64,000 nt of DNA from Branchiostoma belcheri (GCF_001625305.1 NW_017804365.1:1116824-1180823), one strand, 5' to 3'. Counted from the stretch's first letter, positions 11,567-23,768 are shown. A program made the numbers and translations. Notes: generated by a model from the sequence alone, not told the origin.

Positions 11567-12571
11567 TTCATGAACATCATGGGAGTCTTGTCAATTTCCA
11601 CAATGTCCCAAGGGTTTCCTGGAATTTCACTAGGTAGGAATTGTATGTCAAGTGTATGTCCCACATTCTAGCCACATTCCCCACATGCCGTACCCAGTGA
11701 ATGGTTAGAATTTTGTCCACAGGCATGCGGAATGTCCACAGGCATTTCTCTGACCCACATTCCTATAAACCCTTGGGAAGATCTGTCTGCCCTATGGCCC
11801 TGCTTTCTGTGACCCCGGGGCTCGTTCACTATACACTCAGGGGAGGAGTGCACTGTATCTGTCTAGACTTAACAAGTACCATCATGGCAGTGTCATGGCA
11901 GTGCCATGCAAACAATAACCCTAACAGCAACCACCGTCGCCATGGCAATGTATGTTTTTATTGCCAGTCTTGTTAGAGATGGATCCGAATTCCTTGCTTG
12001 TAATTTTGTAGAATTTGCCAACATAAACGCCCTAATACTACAAGGCACCTAATTTTATCAATAGTGTGATTAAAATATTCCTGCAGTGCAGAGGTGTTGA
12101 ATCCTGACAATTGCTCCCAGTGGTGAATAAAACAGCTATATAGAAAGGAAATCCGAAGTTTATTGCAAATTCATGCCCGAGGGCTAATTGCAATAACATG
12201 GTTATGATAATTGTTCTGTTTTTTCTTGCTGCCTCCTAGCATGTAATCAATTAGTACAAAGTTATAAAATGCAAGGATGTTGAAGAAATGACGTCCATTT
12301 GGCAACCAAGTATATATATATATCAATGTAGATCCTGTCTTTCAAGTTGAGGTCAGCAAAGATCCTGTAGACGGTCGATTTTGTGGATGTTGCTTACAGA
12401 CATAAAAGGAATTGCTTTAGTGTACATGTACGTGGCAATTAGACGGTAGTTTAGCCTCCGTCACGTAAACATCTCTATATATGACATAACTTTGTTAGAG
12501 GTAATGTTGTAATGAATTGGTACAAACGTTGAAGCAGGCTGTGAAAAAGCCACCTGCCGATAAGGATCTAA
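11567..12571. other. No gene; antisense retroelement tail
   Basis: Around 12150-12200 the sequence AGTTTATTGCAAATTCATGC is the reverse complement of a 3' tail motif seen on the plus strand near 11.42 kb, and related to one near 36.83 kb. This suggests a minus-oriented, 5'-truncated non-LTR copy. The 91-codon frame at 11701-11976 has no recognisable motif. Confidence 0.35.
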
Positions 12572-13068
12572 GACCATGTTCAGACGAAAGCGGTGGAAGC
12601 GCATTGGATCCGGATTCCAACGAAGCAGTATTCATGTGGCCCCATCATCAGAACGCCCCGAGTAGCATTGAAACCGGCTCGATCCCAAACCACCTCCGGA
12701 GGTAGTTAAGTTTCGAACCAGCTTCACCGTATCCTTTGCATGCTGTCTCGGTCATGGATTATTACGGGGTGATATTTTTCATTTATATTTAATACAAAAA
12801 GGTACGTGACGACAACATCAATAGTGGTCATAACCGAATAATTAATACTCTTAAATGTTCTGAGGATCGCTTGGAGGGGGCACAGAGCAAGCAGGTCGTT
12901 AATCTTTGACATTGGCACGACGCTACCTGGCGTCTTTTTATCAAACAGCAATGATTGTAGTTTAGCCGAATCGTTCTTAGGCACGATTCTGAGAGAATGT
13001 GTGGCACGTGGACCATATATGAAGTATGCGGTTTGCTCGAAATCCACCGGTTTCGTCTGAACAGGGCC
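12572..13068. mobile_element. PIF/Harbinger-like MITE (CTGTTCAGACG family)
   Basis: The left end GACCATGTTCAGACGAAAGC and the right end GTTTCGTCTGAACAGGGCC are inverted, and TAA flanks both sides. The 497-bp interior is non-coding. Its two halves match the outer parts of the 4.8 kb insertion at 40.5-45.3 kb (TACGGGGTGATA, GCACGTGGACCA). It is therefore the simple form of that element. Confidence 0.8.
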
Positions 13069-13189
13069 TAAGATAATTTTTTGCAGTATCACTGAAAAAA
13101 AGAAGACAGATGAACCATTTCTGAACTTGACCTACATATTTACAACAGTTAATCGAATACCGAATATCAAAAAGAACTTCTGGAGTTAT

Positions 13190-13640
13190 GACGTTGAGCT
13201 ACATACGGACTCACACCACAACTGGTCCACCAAGCCCAAGCCGAAAACATACCCTTCTTAAGCTTCGGTCCCAATTGCGCAGGTGCCCGTCGGGGATGTA
13301 TCCCCGGCCGGCCCCGGTCGGGCTCAGGAGTCGGGTGGGCATTGGCTGTTGTGGTCACAATTAAAAGTTTCCTTCAGTAGCATTTTGTTAAAAATTTTGT
13401 CACCCTCTTTGGTCGGTCTCCGGCAGGCACCCGGCAGGTTTTTTGACGATGTCTTGTACTGACCTATACGTAATGTAGAATTCACGCTTTTGTTGTGATC
13501 ATTTGATCTGTGACATTTTACCCGGTGTTACGAAGTACATCTGGTCTGTGACATAACAAATGTGTCCTGGTGGACCGCCAGCAACCGGAGGGTACCTCTC
13601 GGTATCTGTAAATCTGCTGAATCCAATGGTGATCTAATCA
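13190..13640 (-). mobile_element. GC-rich dispersed element, reverse copy
   Basis: From TAAGCTTCGGTCCCAATTG onward this is the inverted relative of 16.97-17.56 kb. Shared strings include GGTGCCCGTCGGGGATGT, GTCGGTCTCCGGCAGGC and CTGGTGGACCGCCAGCAAC. It appears 3'-incomplete. No protein is encoded. Confidence 0.6.
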
Positions 13641-14924
13641 AACATGTGATAATCAAACATAAAATAAACTGATATAATTAATTCATGCAAATACTAATCT
13701 TATTGCAAAATCAATGAGAAACATTGATAGTCCCTCTGTCAAAAAGGTCAACATTATTTGACGAAGGGATGAGATCGTCGAACTCTAGCTTACCTATGGT
13801 GTGGAGCGAGCTTCACCGATTTTGCTCAATTACACATTGCACGTTACACACGGTGAAAATAACATCTGTCGTTTTTTATAGACGTTATTATGTTTCTTCA
13901 CGATCCGTCGTGAGATCGTGTATCAGTTAGACAACTCAGCCAAAACACTGACACATTAAGTATGCTCCTACGTGCATGTCAGGTACCTATTAGTATATTA
14001 TATACTTTATTCGCAAAATCATGCCCGATGGCTAATTACTTTTACAATCAAGTATAATACTCATTACAGTACAGTAACAGGAGACAGGTAACAACTGTCT
14101 GAAAAAAAAACGTCTACTTCTACTACTACGCTAGCTATTATGGGGTTCGACTTCTTCTTTGAAGGCAGTGGGTAATGAATAGTCCCACATTCTGCATAAT
14201 TAATGGGTTTGTGATCTTAGTAGAAATGCAGTTTTTTGGTGATCTTCTAAATGACGAAAGGATGGAGACATTGTTGTAACTGTCTGAAATAATCTGTTGT
14301 TTTTTCGGTCTCATATTGAGGACACTGGCTAATAGCCTTAAACGTAGACGGAAATGCGCAATTTGTGCATCTTATTCCATAAACTGTACTGGAAACACAT
14401 CGGCTTGGGAATTTACTTTAGGGATCTTGTAGAAGATAAATCTGATGTAACATGCTTAAAATTCTAATATCTCTTAAACGTTTCTTTTATAAATGTATAT
14501 GATGTAATTGCAATTTATGTATAAAATTTAATTCTTAATTGAAACACCCAAATATACATTGTACACAACATTGAACATTTTATCTTGCTTTAACTTGCTT
14601 TGCACCCTCCTTTTATTATTCTTATTATAGCAAGAGATAAAGATCTGACCTAGGTTTCATCGAATCAACGTTACATCTTGTATATACATTGCAATAAAGA
14701 TGATTTTATACCCCTTGGAACTGTAGTTATGTACCATTAGCTGCCATACTTTGTACCCTGCACAATTGCTGTGCAATAAAGTTTATCATATCCCATAACA
14801 GGACAGTTCTGCCTCATCTGCAAACTTCCGAAATCGTTTATTATGAATATAATAAAATATCTCCCGTCAACGGTTTCATGCGCGGAATGACGCGATTCCT
14901 TATTGTGTATGTAACGACCTGTTA
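13641..14924. other. No gene; retroelement-tail fragments
   Basis: A fragment near 13.73-13.80 kb (TTTGACGAAGGGATGAGATC) is related to the CCTTCGCC element. Near 14005-14040 a reverse tail motif (TTCGCAAAATCATGCCCGA) occurs, and near 14.76 kb the forward motif TGCTGTGCAATAAAGTTTA. These read as ends of truncated non-LTR copies. No exon is seen. Confidence 0.35.
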
Positions 14925-15348
14925 GGCCACGCCGACTTAATTTTATGGATGACATCCTCTGAAGACCCACAAACTAGTGCACGCGGGCGAATAAACAAAT
15001 TTCGGCCAAAATAAAAATGCTACTAAGCCCCAGAAATAGAAAGCTCGGGTATTGCGAATTTGCGGTAGTGCATAGCGACATATACGACAAGCCAGCACAT
15101 GCTGGCTTTTTGCGGAGTTTATGAGTCGGCACTGTACGTATGTACCGAGTTCTTGAGTCGTGAAGCTTCGGTAGCCTGGGTGCCATCCTCCAGAGTTACC
15201 ACCGGCTCCGTATATTTTTATCACCAACTACCATGGACTACCCAGGCCTAGAGCCAGGCAAGAGGCTTGGTGGACGTGACTTTTTTTTAGAACAGGCGAA
15301 AATCAATGTGCACACGGATGTCATCCATAAAATTAAGGCGGTGTGGCC
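14925..15348. mobile_element. PIF/Harbinger-like MITE (GGCCACGCCGAC family)
   Basis: The ends are GGCCACGCCGACTTAATTTT and AAAATTAAGGCGGTGTGGCC, flanked on both sides by TTA. The next bases, TATGGATGACATCC, are also inverted. Shortened relatives occur at 55.7 and 57.4 kb. The open frames across it are chance frames; no transposase motif is present. Confidence 0.8.
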
Positions 15349-15539
15349 TTACCGAGCTTTCGTTTTACCGAGCTATTGAAGATTGCATGTATGTTCATCG
15401 GCCGTTTCATATGAACACCGTACAATGTTGAGTGGTGCGGCGTGGTTTGAACTCTTATTAATACTTACATGGTCCACGGGCCTACGATGAAAACGGTTCG
15501 GTCCGAATCCAAAAGGAAATAAATGAAAATAAATAAAAG

Positions 15540-16000
15540 CACCGAGTAAATTTTATGGATGACATCCTCTGCAGATTTTAAATCTAATGCGATGGAGCGA
15601 AGAACATCAAGGCGGCCCTAAAAACAAGATTCCTACATTTTCAATTTTTTTCCCATTATAAACCTTGTTAAACAAGAAAAGTTACCAATTTAGTTCACTG
15701 CCAATATTACAGCATACATCTCTCACTGAAACAACTTTTCTGTGACTGTACAAACAGTTTTATTCGGTGGGAACATGTAGAAATACAGCACTGCATCAAG
15801 GTAAAAGACAAAACAATAAATCAGAGCCTTGTCTTGTCTCCTCCCTTCATATCTTTATCTACCATTCACGTTTCGACATGGTAAGACATGCCATTTTACC
15901 AATTTTTGGCATGTCAGAGGGTAGCAAAATGTCTTGTTTTTTTTTCAAATTTAGACGAAAATCAATGCGCGCGCTGATCCATAAAAAACTTGCTGTGGCC
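15540..16000. mobile_element. PIF/Harbinger-like MITE, left end degraded
   Basis: The right end CTTGCTGTGGCC is intact and followed by TAA. The left end has kept only GAGTAAATTTTATGGATGAC without its GGCC. The interior is shared with the copies at 8.0, 23.8 and 30.3 kb, including the motif TTTGGCATGTC and the phrase GAGCCTTGTCTTGTCTCC. Confidence 0.65.
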
Positions 16001-16256
16001 TAAGCAATCCAGAAGAATCAAGCACGTACTGCCTAAGAGACTTGTACTCATCTATATGCGTCCTTGATGCGACCATTTCACACGAATCCCAAACGGCTTA
16101 AGAATGTCTCTGTCTACGCAAGGACGGGAGATGTCGGCAGTAATTAGTGTCCTCTGCGTTGTCCTTTATGAAACATTGATAGACGGTAGAGAGGTCCCTG
16201 TATGACCGTATAAGGGATGTGCCTGCTATCTCCCCAACCTCAGTGCAATTGCTCAA
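16001..16256. other. Spacer with no feature
   Basis: No exon, RNA gene or repeat recognised. Confidence 0.3.
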
Positions 16257-16697
16257 CTAGAAAGGTAACATTTCCCAAGCAAATGCATAATTGTTACCTT
16301 CACATATGGTCTGCTGTGTTAATTCTGACTCAACTGCATTCATATGTATATATGTATATGGTGACAGAGGTCTAAATCCCTACTACTATAAAATTGAAAC
16401 ATGATGTAACCCAACATTAGTTACCATGGTGACAGACGCCTGGTTCAGGTCATTGCAGAAGGAAACTATATTGTTTTTGCACTGTTTCTTCTTCCTTATC
16501 TTCTTTTTCTCCAAACAAATAAGGTCAATGACCAGAACCAGACGTCTGTCACCATGGTTACTTGTTGGGTTACAACATGTTGCAACTTTATAACAGGAGG
16601 GATTTAGACTCCTGTCACCATATATATATGAATGTGTGGTAAGATTTAACACAGCAGACCATATTATGCATTTGCTTTGCAAATGTTACCTTTCTAG
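16257..16697. mobile_element. Long-arm foldback element, complete reference copy
   Basis: The arms are about 190 bp each. The outer ends are AAAGGTAACATTT and AAATGTTACCTTT, flanked by CTAG on both sides, which may be a 4-bp target duplication. The loop is pyrimidine-rich (CTTCTTCCTTATCTTC). Both arms carry GTTACCATGGTGAC or its complement. Position 16604-16606 (GGAGGGATTTAGACTCC) is the uninterrupted version of the site hit by the large insertion at 40.5 kb. Other copies lie at 27.2-27.5 and 40.3-45.4 kb, and a fragment at 5.3 kb. Confidence 0.75.
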
Positions 16698-16968
16698 GAA
16701 TTCATCGTTTCCTTTTTTTTTCACACAAAAAAATACAGAAAATACTAACCGTCGGTGACATATTAACGATGCAGCTAAGGCATGCACGGGTATTCGAGAA
16801 TTATCGCCGGAGCAACGTTTTGGGTGTGTTGTCCCCATTAACTAACCGGGGTGACATTTAACCACGCACACTTCATTACATCTACTCCATTTAATGAAAT
16901 ATATCACATGTTACGGGGGAATACCAGTTTGCAGGGTATTGCCATAAAAATATGCTACCAAGACTAAT

Positions 16969-17556
16969 GCTTCGGTCCCGATTGAAAAAAAAGGGGCCCT
17001 GTCGGGTAGTCACCGGGCTGTTTTTGGCACTTTCAGGCGTGACCCGTACGTGGCCCCGGGGGACACCCTGCGGCTACCGGGCTATTTTTGGGCCCGACGG
17101 GGACCCGAGAAGAATTTAATTCTGACTTTAATTCTACCCGGGCCCCGCTGACAAAAAGACGCCGTTACCTCATCTTGAGAACACCGACAGGTACCCCTCC
17201 AGTTGCTGGTAGTCCACCAGGACACATTTGTTGCGTCACAGACCAGATGAACAGAATAAAGGTGTGTACTTGGTAAACCCGGGTAAAATATGTGAAACAC
17301 AGATTAAAGGATCACAACAAAAGCGTGGATTCTAAATTACATATAGGTCAGTACAAGACATCGTCAGAGAATCTGCCGGGTGCCTGCCGGAGACCGACCA
17401 AAGAGGGTGAGAAAAAAAAATTAATGCTACTGAAAGAAACTTTTAATTGAATTGTGACCACGACAGCCGATCCCCGCCCAACTCCTGAGCCCGACCGGGG
17501 CCGGCTGGAGCTACATCCCCGACGGGCACCGGCACAATTGCGACCGAAACTTAAGG
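16969..17556 (+). mobile_element. GC-rich dispersed element, forward copy
   Basis: GCTTCGGTCCCGATTG on the left and CAATTGCGACCGAAAC on the right are inverted. The interior is rich in GGCCCGACGGGG and CCCGACCGGGGCC motifs, unlike the AT-rich surroundings. A reverse copy lies at 13.2-13.6 kb. The 72-codon and 62-codon frames across it share no motif with known proteins. Confidence 0.6.
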
Positions 17557-17589
17557 ATTACCAAACCGACAGATATCCCAATAGCTTTT

Positions 17590-17760
17590 AACTGAATTGC
17601 ATCATCCTTTTCTTGACTTGTCTAACTTTTGTTTCCTTTTAGACTTAAAAATGTCCTATTTGCAGTTCCACTGACGAAAGGTGGTAGATGCTAACTGAAG
17701 CGCCTAACCGTTTCCAAAATCATATTCATTTGCTTGAGAAACTTTTTTGCCGTATCGCAA
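17590..17760. mobile_element. Fragment of the 2.2 kb foldback MITE
   Basis: CTTGACTTGTCTAACTTTTG, CACTGACGAAAGGTGGTAGA and TTGCTTGAGAAAC match the centre and right arm of the element at 2222-2560. The left arm is absent. Confidence 0.55.
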
Positions 17761-18877
17761 TGGTTGTTTCATTACTTCAATTAAAAATGGAAGTATTGTT
17801 TTGGTCTGTCTGTATGTGCATGTGTATGTACGTGTGTGTTTACGCAGGTTGTAATGGATGTGGTTGGGGCCAGTTTGCACCAGATTCGAAGGCACTTATT
17901 GTATCGTCCTAGGTATAAATAATGAAGCTTTAACATCGAATGCTTTATTTGGTCATCATACAACGTTCATTGAACCCGAGTTTAGATAAATGTGTGACAT
18001 TAATCAAATGTGTCCTCTTGATTGGAAACTAAATACTCTATGTTTAAAAGGAATTGGATTAGAATATTCATCATTTATAGTCGGCTCGCGGTTAGGGCTC
18101 CCTGTCCCTTTGGAAATGCTTTCCTACAGATATTGATCGTCCACGGACAAAGCCCAGACTTTTTTATTTAAAATTATACCCCGAATGTATTGATGATGAC
18201 TGTTTGCCCTTAATGTACCCATCCTTCATCCCCCATCTGTGGGGTTCTCATCTGCACTGCTGTGCTATTGTCACTGGTGATCTGACACCGGGGAAAACTG
18301 CGACTGACTGCCTCAAATACAAACAAATGGCTACAGGGTGAAAAGAAGCGATGCATTTCTAACTGATTGGCCTCGGCGGTTGTATCTACTCCTTTCTGGT
18401 TCATTGTAAATACCACCCTCCAGACAGAGAGACATAACAAGGAACCTTTCGTGTACCAAGCGCTGTCTGAGACCGTAGTTGTTGCTTTACGATAACACGG
18501 GGACGGCTCTAGAATGCTAATTTCTTTATCCTATTGACTGCAACGTGTGATGATGAAATGAGAAGGTATGAATCATCAAAAATTGATTGTTTTACATTCT
18601 TTGACGATTGTGACGTCGGGTTATGGCGACGTGCGTAGACATCTTCTTCCGGAAGAGACGACGACACGCTAAGGGAAGTCGTACGCTCGTATGGAACCAC
18701 ACTGATAAGATTTTTACGGAACGTCTGTGGACTGTGTGACCGGTAGTCTTGGCGTCTGCAATGATTCAATCAACTGTGTCCACTAGTAGCGGGCCAACCG
18801 GGCTATTCCACAGGTCGGAATGGGCTTCAAATGAGAGTCTAGGTAAGTGACCGGTCACATATGTACGTCCTACATAT
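17761..18877. other. No gene supported; one donor-like site
   Basis: Near 17.78-17.85 kb a TGTCTGTATGTGCATGTGTA stretch resembles the CCTTCGCC repeat family. At 18842 the string TCTAGGTAAGTGACC resembles a 5' splice site. No open frame across it has a convincing start, so a non-coding first exon is only a possibility. The minus frames of 76 and 86 codons in this stretch have no recognisable domain. Confidence 0.25.
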
Positions 18878-19045
18878 CTACGATCTGAAACTAATGGCAT
18901 TCTTGGCATAGTCGTACATTTGTCCTGCAAAATTTAGCTGTCTTTTTCGCTGCCGTTCCTACGATCTTAGACTAATGGCATTTTTGGCATAGTCGTGCAT
19001 TTCGCGGCAGAAATTTAGCTGTGTTGTTCACGGAAAGGGCTGTCC
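18878..19045. repeat. Two-copy tandem duplication, 81-bp unit
   Basis: CTACGATCT, ACTAATGGCATT, TTGGCATAGTCG and AAATTTAGCTGT occur twice in the same order, 81 bp apart. There are several differences between the units. Confidence 0.7.
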
Positions 19046-19494
19046 TGGATCCTTGAAGGTGACTGGTTCTATCACATCCTGCTTAAAAATTCGATTGCAC
19101 GAAAATCGAACGACAAGTTATGACAAAAAGGTGACAGCGCCGAAAGTCACAAGAAAAAAAAAGCACAGTACACAATTTGAGAATCTTTTAAAAAAATGTT
19201 TATTTCCCTTAATTTAAACAATATCTAAATTCAAGGAAAACGTATTCTGTAAAAATGCAGGTAATACACTATGTTTTCAATTTCTAAAACGTTTTAATGT
19301 TGTCTATAATCCACATTTACAGAAGGCACTTTACTAATGTTAATTTAAACTTTAAAAATTGTATTCCTCTTAATCATGGGACTGATAAAGATTTGTCTTG
19401 TATGTCATCCTACAGTATGTATTTGTGCAGAAAGATTTAGATACACTATTGATTTTATTCCTTTAGTCCTCATTGCATTTGGCCCTATTATATT

Positions 19495-19665
19495 AGGTCT
19501 GCAGCTTTCCTTTGAAATTGAAATGTTCTTCCGTTGAGTTTTGCCAAACGTATATCTTATCTCCTGTGTCATATCTATAAGGTCTGCATCTTTCCTTTGA
19601 AATTGAAATGTTCTTCTGCTTCGTTTTGCCAAACCCTGTATCTTATCTCTTGTATCATATCAGCA
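19495..19665. repeat. Two-copy tandem duplication, 85-bp unit
   Basis: AGGTCTGCA, CTTTCCTTTGAAATTGAAAT, GTTTTGCCAAAC and TATCTTATCTC occur twice in order. The units are close to identical in their first 40 bp. Confidence 0.7.
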
Positions 19666-19979
19666 GCGACTTACTAGACTTAAGTCCTTTGTGCGTGCAA
19701 TATCTGTATCTGTATAGAGCTTCCCTACGGCGAAATACATCAATTTGCAATATAATAGACAATAACAGGAGAATTTCATATCTGTTTCATGATAAGGGTT
19801 AGCCCATTTATCTGTGTTACAACCGTGGTTTTCTAAGCGTGCATATATATTAACACAATCTGTATCATCTTCACACATATCGGCGTTCTATGACTTAGAC
19901 TTGCTTTTAGATATCACCGAGCGATTTTGGGTGCTCTAACTGCTTTGGCGGCATTTTGCCATTAGGAATGGGTCAGGCA

Positions 19980-20330
19980 AGTTCATATCCTTGTGAGCAG
20001 TCACAGTAAAAAAAACCAATACTGCCAACTCAGTTGAGCAATCTTCTCTTGAAAAGCACTAATATTCCTACAAAGCAAACCTGATTAAAGCTGTAAGGTA
20101 CACATTTAAAGAATTTTTTTAGCGTCGTCTTCGGCATTGCGGCTTTATCTTGTTATTTCGGGTCACATCCTTGTGAGCAGTCCCAGTAAAAAACAATACT
20201 GCCAACTCAGTTGAGCATCCTTCTTTTGAACAGCACTGATATTCCTCCAAAGCAAACCTGATTGAAGCTGCCAGGAACAGGTTTTGTGGGATTTTTATTT
20301 TAGTGTGGATTTTATCTTGTTTGTTTATCT
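19980..20330. repeat. Two-copy tandem duplication, 180-bp unit
   Basis: ATCCTTGTGAGCAGTC, ACTGCCAACTCAGTTGAGCA and AAAGCAAACCTGATT recur in the same order 180 bp apart. The second half of each unit (TTTATCTTGTTATTT) is less well conserved. Confidence 0.7.
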
Positions 20331-20339
20331 TGTTATTTA

Positions 20340-20700
20340 TTTATCTATGTGGCCCATTTAGTGATTTCACCTCTTTTCAATGGGGCTCTGTTTCACACAA
20401 CAAAACGCAAGTCACATACAAACTAAAATTGGGATACAATAAATAATGATAATGGCAATAATAATAAAGAACCAACCAATAACATTAATAAATAATGATA
20501 ATAACAAAAAAGGACAAATTGTCTAGTCATTGTCCAGTCCAAATTGTTGGTATGGAGGGGTCAGAGATCAGGCAAGTTTTTTTTACATCCCTTTTTAAAA
20601 GTGGACATGGACGGTCAGGACTTTATATCATGTGGTAACCTGTTCCAGAGGATAGGGCCTCCATAGGAGAACTTGCGCTTGCCACATTCTTGTCTCAGCC
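20340..20700 (-). pseudogene. Non-LTR reverse transcriptase tail and 3' UTR
   Basis: On the minus strand one frame reads KRKFSYGGPILWNRLPHDIKS, then a stop, then PSMSTFKKGCKK. The GP-LWN-LP...FK pattern is the C-terminus of CR1/L2-type polymerases. Downstream on that strand comes ATGGGCCACATAGATAAATA, a typical retroelement 3' end. The stop within the WN...FK interval shows that the copy is dead. Everything upstream of the C-terminus is missing. Confidence 0.65.
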
Positions 20701-21341
20701 ATTACAGTCGATGATGGGCGGCTGAGTGTATACATAGACAGCTCCTTTATCGATCTTCGTCTCAGAAGTAGGCACTTCTGATTCCTCGCACGGCGTCCTC
20801 GTTGCCCCAGTTAGCACATTGCCCCGTAGGAAAATAAATAGCTTTCCCCTCCGTGTCAAAGGCATTAGATCACATATGGGTGAGGAACCCCATAGACAAG
20901 GACAGTACAAGGTACCTCTTACGAACGGGTATGGAGTTGAATGGGTCAATACTAGGTACTTTGTCTTATGTCTGAAGAAGAAAAATAAACATCTTTAGAT
21001 TAAAGTTATTCTTGTATGTAATGTCTGTATTGTGACTTGTTGTTTTTAAAATGGACACTGTGCTTGAGGCAAAGAATGAATAAATAAATAAATAGATAAT
21101 TACATGGTTTTAAACGTTCATTTTTCAGTAAAGTTCCTACCATGCTGTTTCAATTTGTGGGCTTCAATACAAAAATATGCTGGATGAGGAAACCCATGCA
21201 CCTGATATTCTCTTTCACTGCCATTTCTTATCACACTTACGTTATTACTTTAAACTTGAAGAATAGCCCTATAAATTTTTGGTACCACCAAAAATAACTA
21301 CGACCAGTCAACTATACTAAACATGCGTCAGCGATATCAGC
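20701..21341. other. No recognisable gene
   Basis: The minus frame at 20695-20949 overlaps the retroelement remnant and shows no domain. GAATAAATAAATAAATAG near 21078 may be a tail of another truncated element. Confidence 0.3.
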
Positions 21342-21862
21342 ATTATGTGCCTAACAGATATCAATATATCAATATGATATTGGATAAGGTCAACTCAACA
21401 TTCTAAAATTAAATAAATGACCAGAAAACTGGCTTTAAAAATAAAGTTTCACGGTCTTAAAGTAGCTTTAGTTGCCTTTAATATTTTAGAATGTTTTTAC
21501 TTATGCAGACACGTTTGTACACATCGGATATGCAGTGCAATCTGCATCCAAAGCTTCAAGTTTGACTTAAACACCAATAAAAACTGATGACTTATTATTT
21601 GTATTATGTGCCTAACAGATATCAATATATCAATGTGATATTGGATAAGGACGATTCAACATTCTAAACGTAAGTAAATGAGCAGAAAACTGACTTAAGA
21701 AATTAAGTTTCACGGTCCTAAAGTCGATTTCGTGCCCTTTCATACTTTAGAATGTTCGTACTTATGCAGCTACGATCGTGCACATCGGATCTCCAGTGCA
21801 ATCTGCATCCAAAGCTTCAAGTTTGACTTACACACACATAAAAACTGATGACCGCCGCAGTT
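21342..21862. repeat. Two-copy tandem duplication, 261-bp unit
   Basis: ATTATGTGCCTAACAGATAT, TTTCACGGTC, TTTAGAATGTT, GTGCAATCTGCATCCAAAGC and AAAACTGATGA recur in order, 261 bp apart. The two units differ at many scattered positions, so the duplication is not recent. Confidence 0.8.
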
Positions 21863-23196
21863 GCCAAATGGCAAACTGCCAACAAATACTCGACACGTCG
21901 CTCACTTCCCTTCTGGCATTCCGAAGAGGGTTGCCGCCACACTCATCAAACCTCACCTTGAACGTTTCACACACCATTGCGAAACAATTCCAAAGATGTC
22001 ATAGTTTATTCATGTTGCATGTTGTATTGGGGCAGTAGATGCCAACATAGGTTTGGACAAGGTTTTATTACCGTCTGGTATATGAAAACTACTCACTGTA
22101 TCGCATCTAATGATTACAGTGCCTCGTTGGCTTTGGTATTCGTCAGGTCAAATAAACAAGCATGTCAGAGAAACCCCTTTGAAGTTACATGGGTCCATTT
22201 TCTCAAAATAGATGACGATCATTACGTGAAGATGTGATCATTAGCGAACGTGCCCTGGGATCTAAATTTGGAAATGGCCTGTCCATCAGCTAAATGGAGG
22301 ATAAACCGAATGGACTTCTCCGAAATTGGGGGATTGTTTCAGTCTAACCTGTGTGTGATTGGTACCTTAGCGCTGAGAATGAAGTAAAATGTTCCTCAAT
22401 TGTTATGTCAGATATGGCTTTGGGCACCATGAAGATACTACCTTGAAGGACTTTCTGACTTGGATATAACCTACACGTACGTTAAGCCATGGACAAGTAA
22501 TATTTAGTGAGCAGCCGTCGGTTGAAACAACATTTTGTAACGCAAATTATGTAGCTGCTCAATTTTATGATGGTGGTGAGTGAAGGAAATAGTACGTTGA
22601 TGAAGGTTAGACATCCTGGTAATGAGATACGCGCGGGAATAGGTACTCAAGCAACTGGATATGTTTTCAGATAGTTCATGTAGCATCAACTACGTTTCAT
22701 TAGTGTCATCTTAGTTTCATCATTACTTGAGAAAAATGTAGCTTTACAGTCTCAACCACGAGAGTCTATGTAAAGTTTAAATCAAATACAATAGCATCAT
22801 GCAAGTAATTTTTGCCTAATTATCATAGTTTTATGTGCATATCGTGCAATATTTATCAAAAGTGGATTACCCCTCTTCAATCACGTTAAATGTTTAAACG
22901 TCCCTGCAGTTCTAATAAAGGCTGTTAGGAGGCTTAAACTTTTATTACCTTTTAATTCGCAAGCACGAGAGCAACCTACCATCTAAACTGCGCGGGCCGA
23001 TCAAGGTCGAAAGCTCTAGATGAGAGATTTCTTCGTGTTGCATCAAAAGTTTTAACTTTAAACATCTAGACAATATGTATATTCAAGTCTTCCCAAGTCA
23101 TTCTGTTTACATACAAAATGACTAATAAACTGGTGAACGTCCCAACTAATAAGTACCTAATTAATACCAGAGTTTTCGACCAAGTAATGAAGTGTT
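21863..23196. other. No gene; MITE left-arm fragment
   Basis: At about 22600-22680 the string GAAGGTTAGACATCCTGGTA, followed by GAGATACGC and GTACTCAAGCAACTGGATAT, matches the left arm of the element at 2.2 kb. The 86-codon frames at 21778-22237 overlap the tandem duplication or lack motifs. Nothing else is supportable. Confidence 0.35.
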
Positions 23197-23421
23197 AAGG
23201 AATTCATTCTTCCCTAAACTATCGCAGAGTGGAACTCGCTGTTACCAAGAACAGCAGGGGCATTGTCATTAGATAAGTTTAAACAATGTCTAGAGTTAGA
23301 TGTTCAAGGGTTAGGTGTAACAATTCGATCTGTGTAATGTAGCCAGCTGCCGCCGCACCGCCTGCGAAGCTGGTGTGTTACGTAGAAAGGCGGTTATACC
23401 GGCTATACAGATACAGATACA
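23197..23421 (+). pseudogene. Non-LTR reverse transcriptase tail with CAGATA tail
   Basis: A frame reads TIAEWNSLLPRTAGALSLDKFK, then CLELDVQGLGVTI to a stop. An in-frame stop sits where FFPR would be expected. WNSL followed by S-(5)-FK is the CR1-type polymerase C-terminus. The 3' UTR ends in a short run of ACAGAT repeats, a CR1-like microsatellite tail. A reverse fragment with the same tail string may be present near 19.71 kb. Confidence 0.7.
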
Positions 23422-23768
23422 TTACACTCAACGCTACCTAAACCATAGCCTTCTTGACTAAGGTAACAAATAAATTTTTACTACGTTCAGTGAGGCTGAT
23501 ATGACTATGTCATTATTATTATTTTACCGTATTGCTCTACCAATTATTTTTGTTGTTCCACCCCTCAGACATTTCATAATTTTATGAACTGTTCTACCGC
23601 ATTTATCAATATGTCACTGTGTTTTCATTTCATCCAAATAGGTTAATGAGAGTCTGTTGACCCATTATACCGCAGGCGCTCACCGACACGCATCGGTAAT
23701 AATGAAATAAAGAACAAACTATGCCTCTTCCATGGGGAAATCTCGCGATCTTCTGTCTATACATGTAA

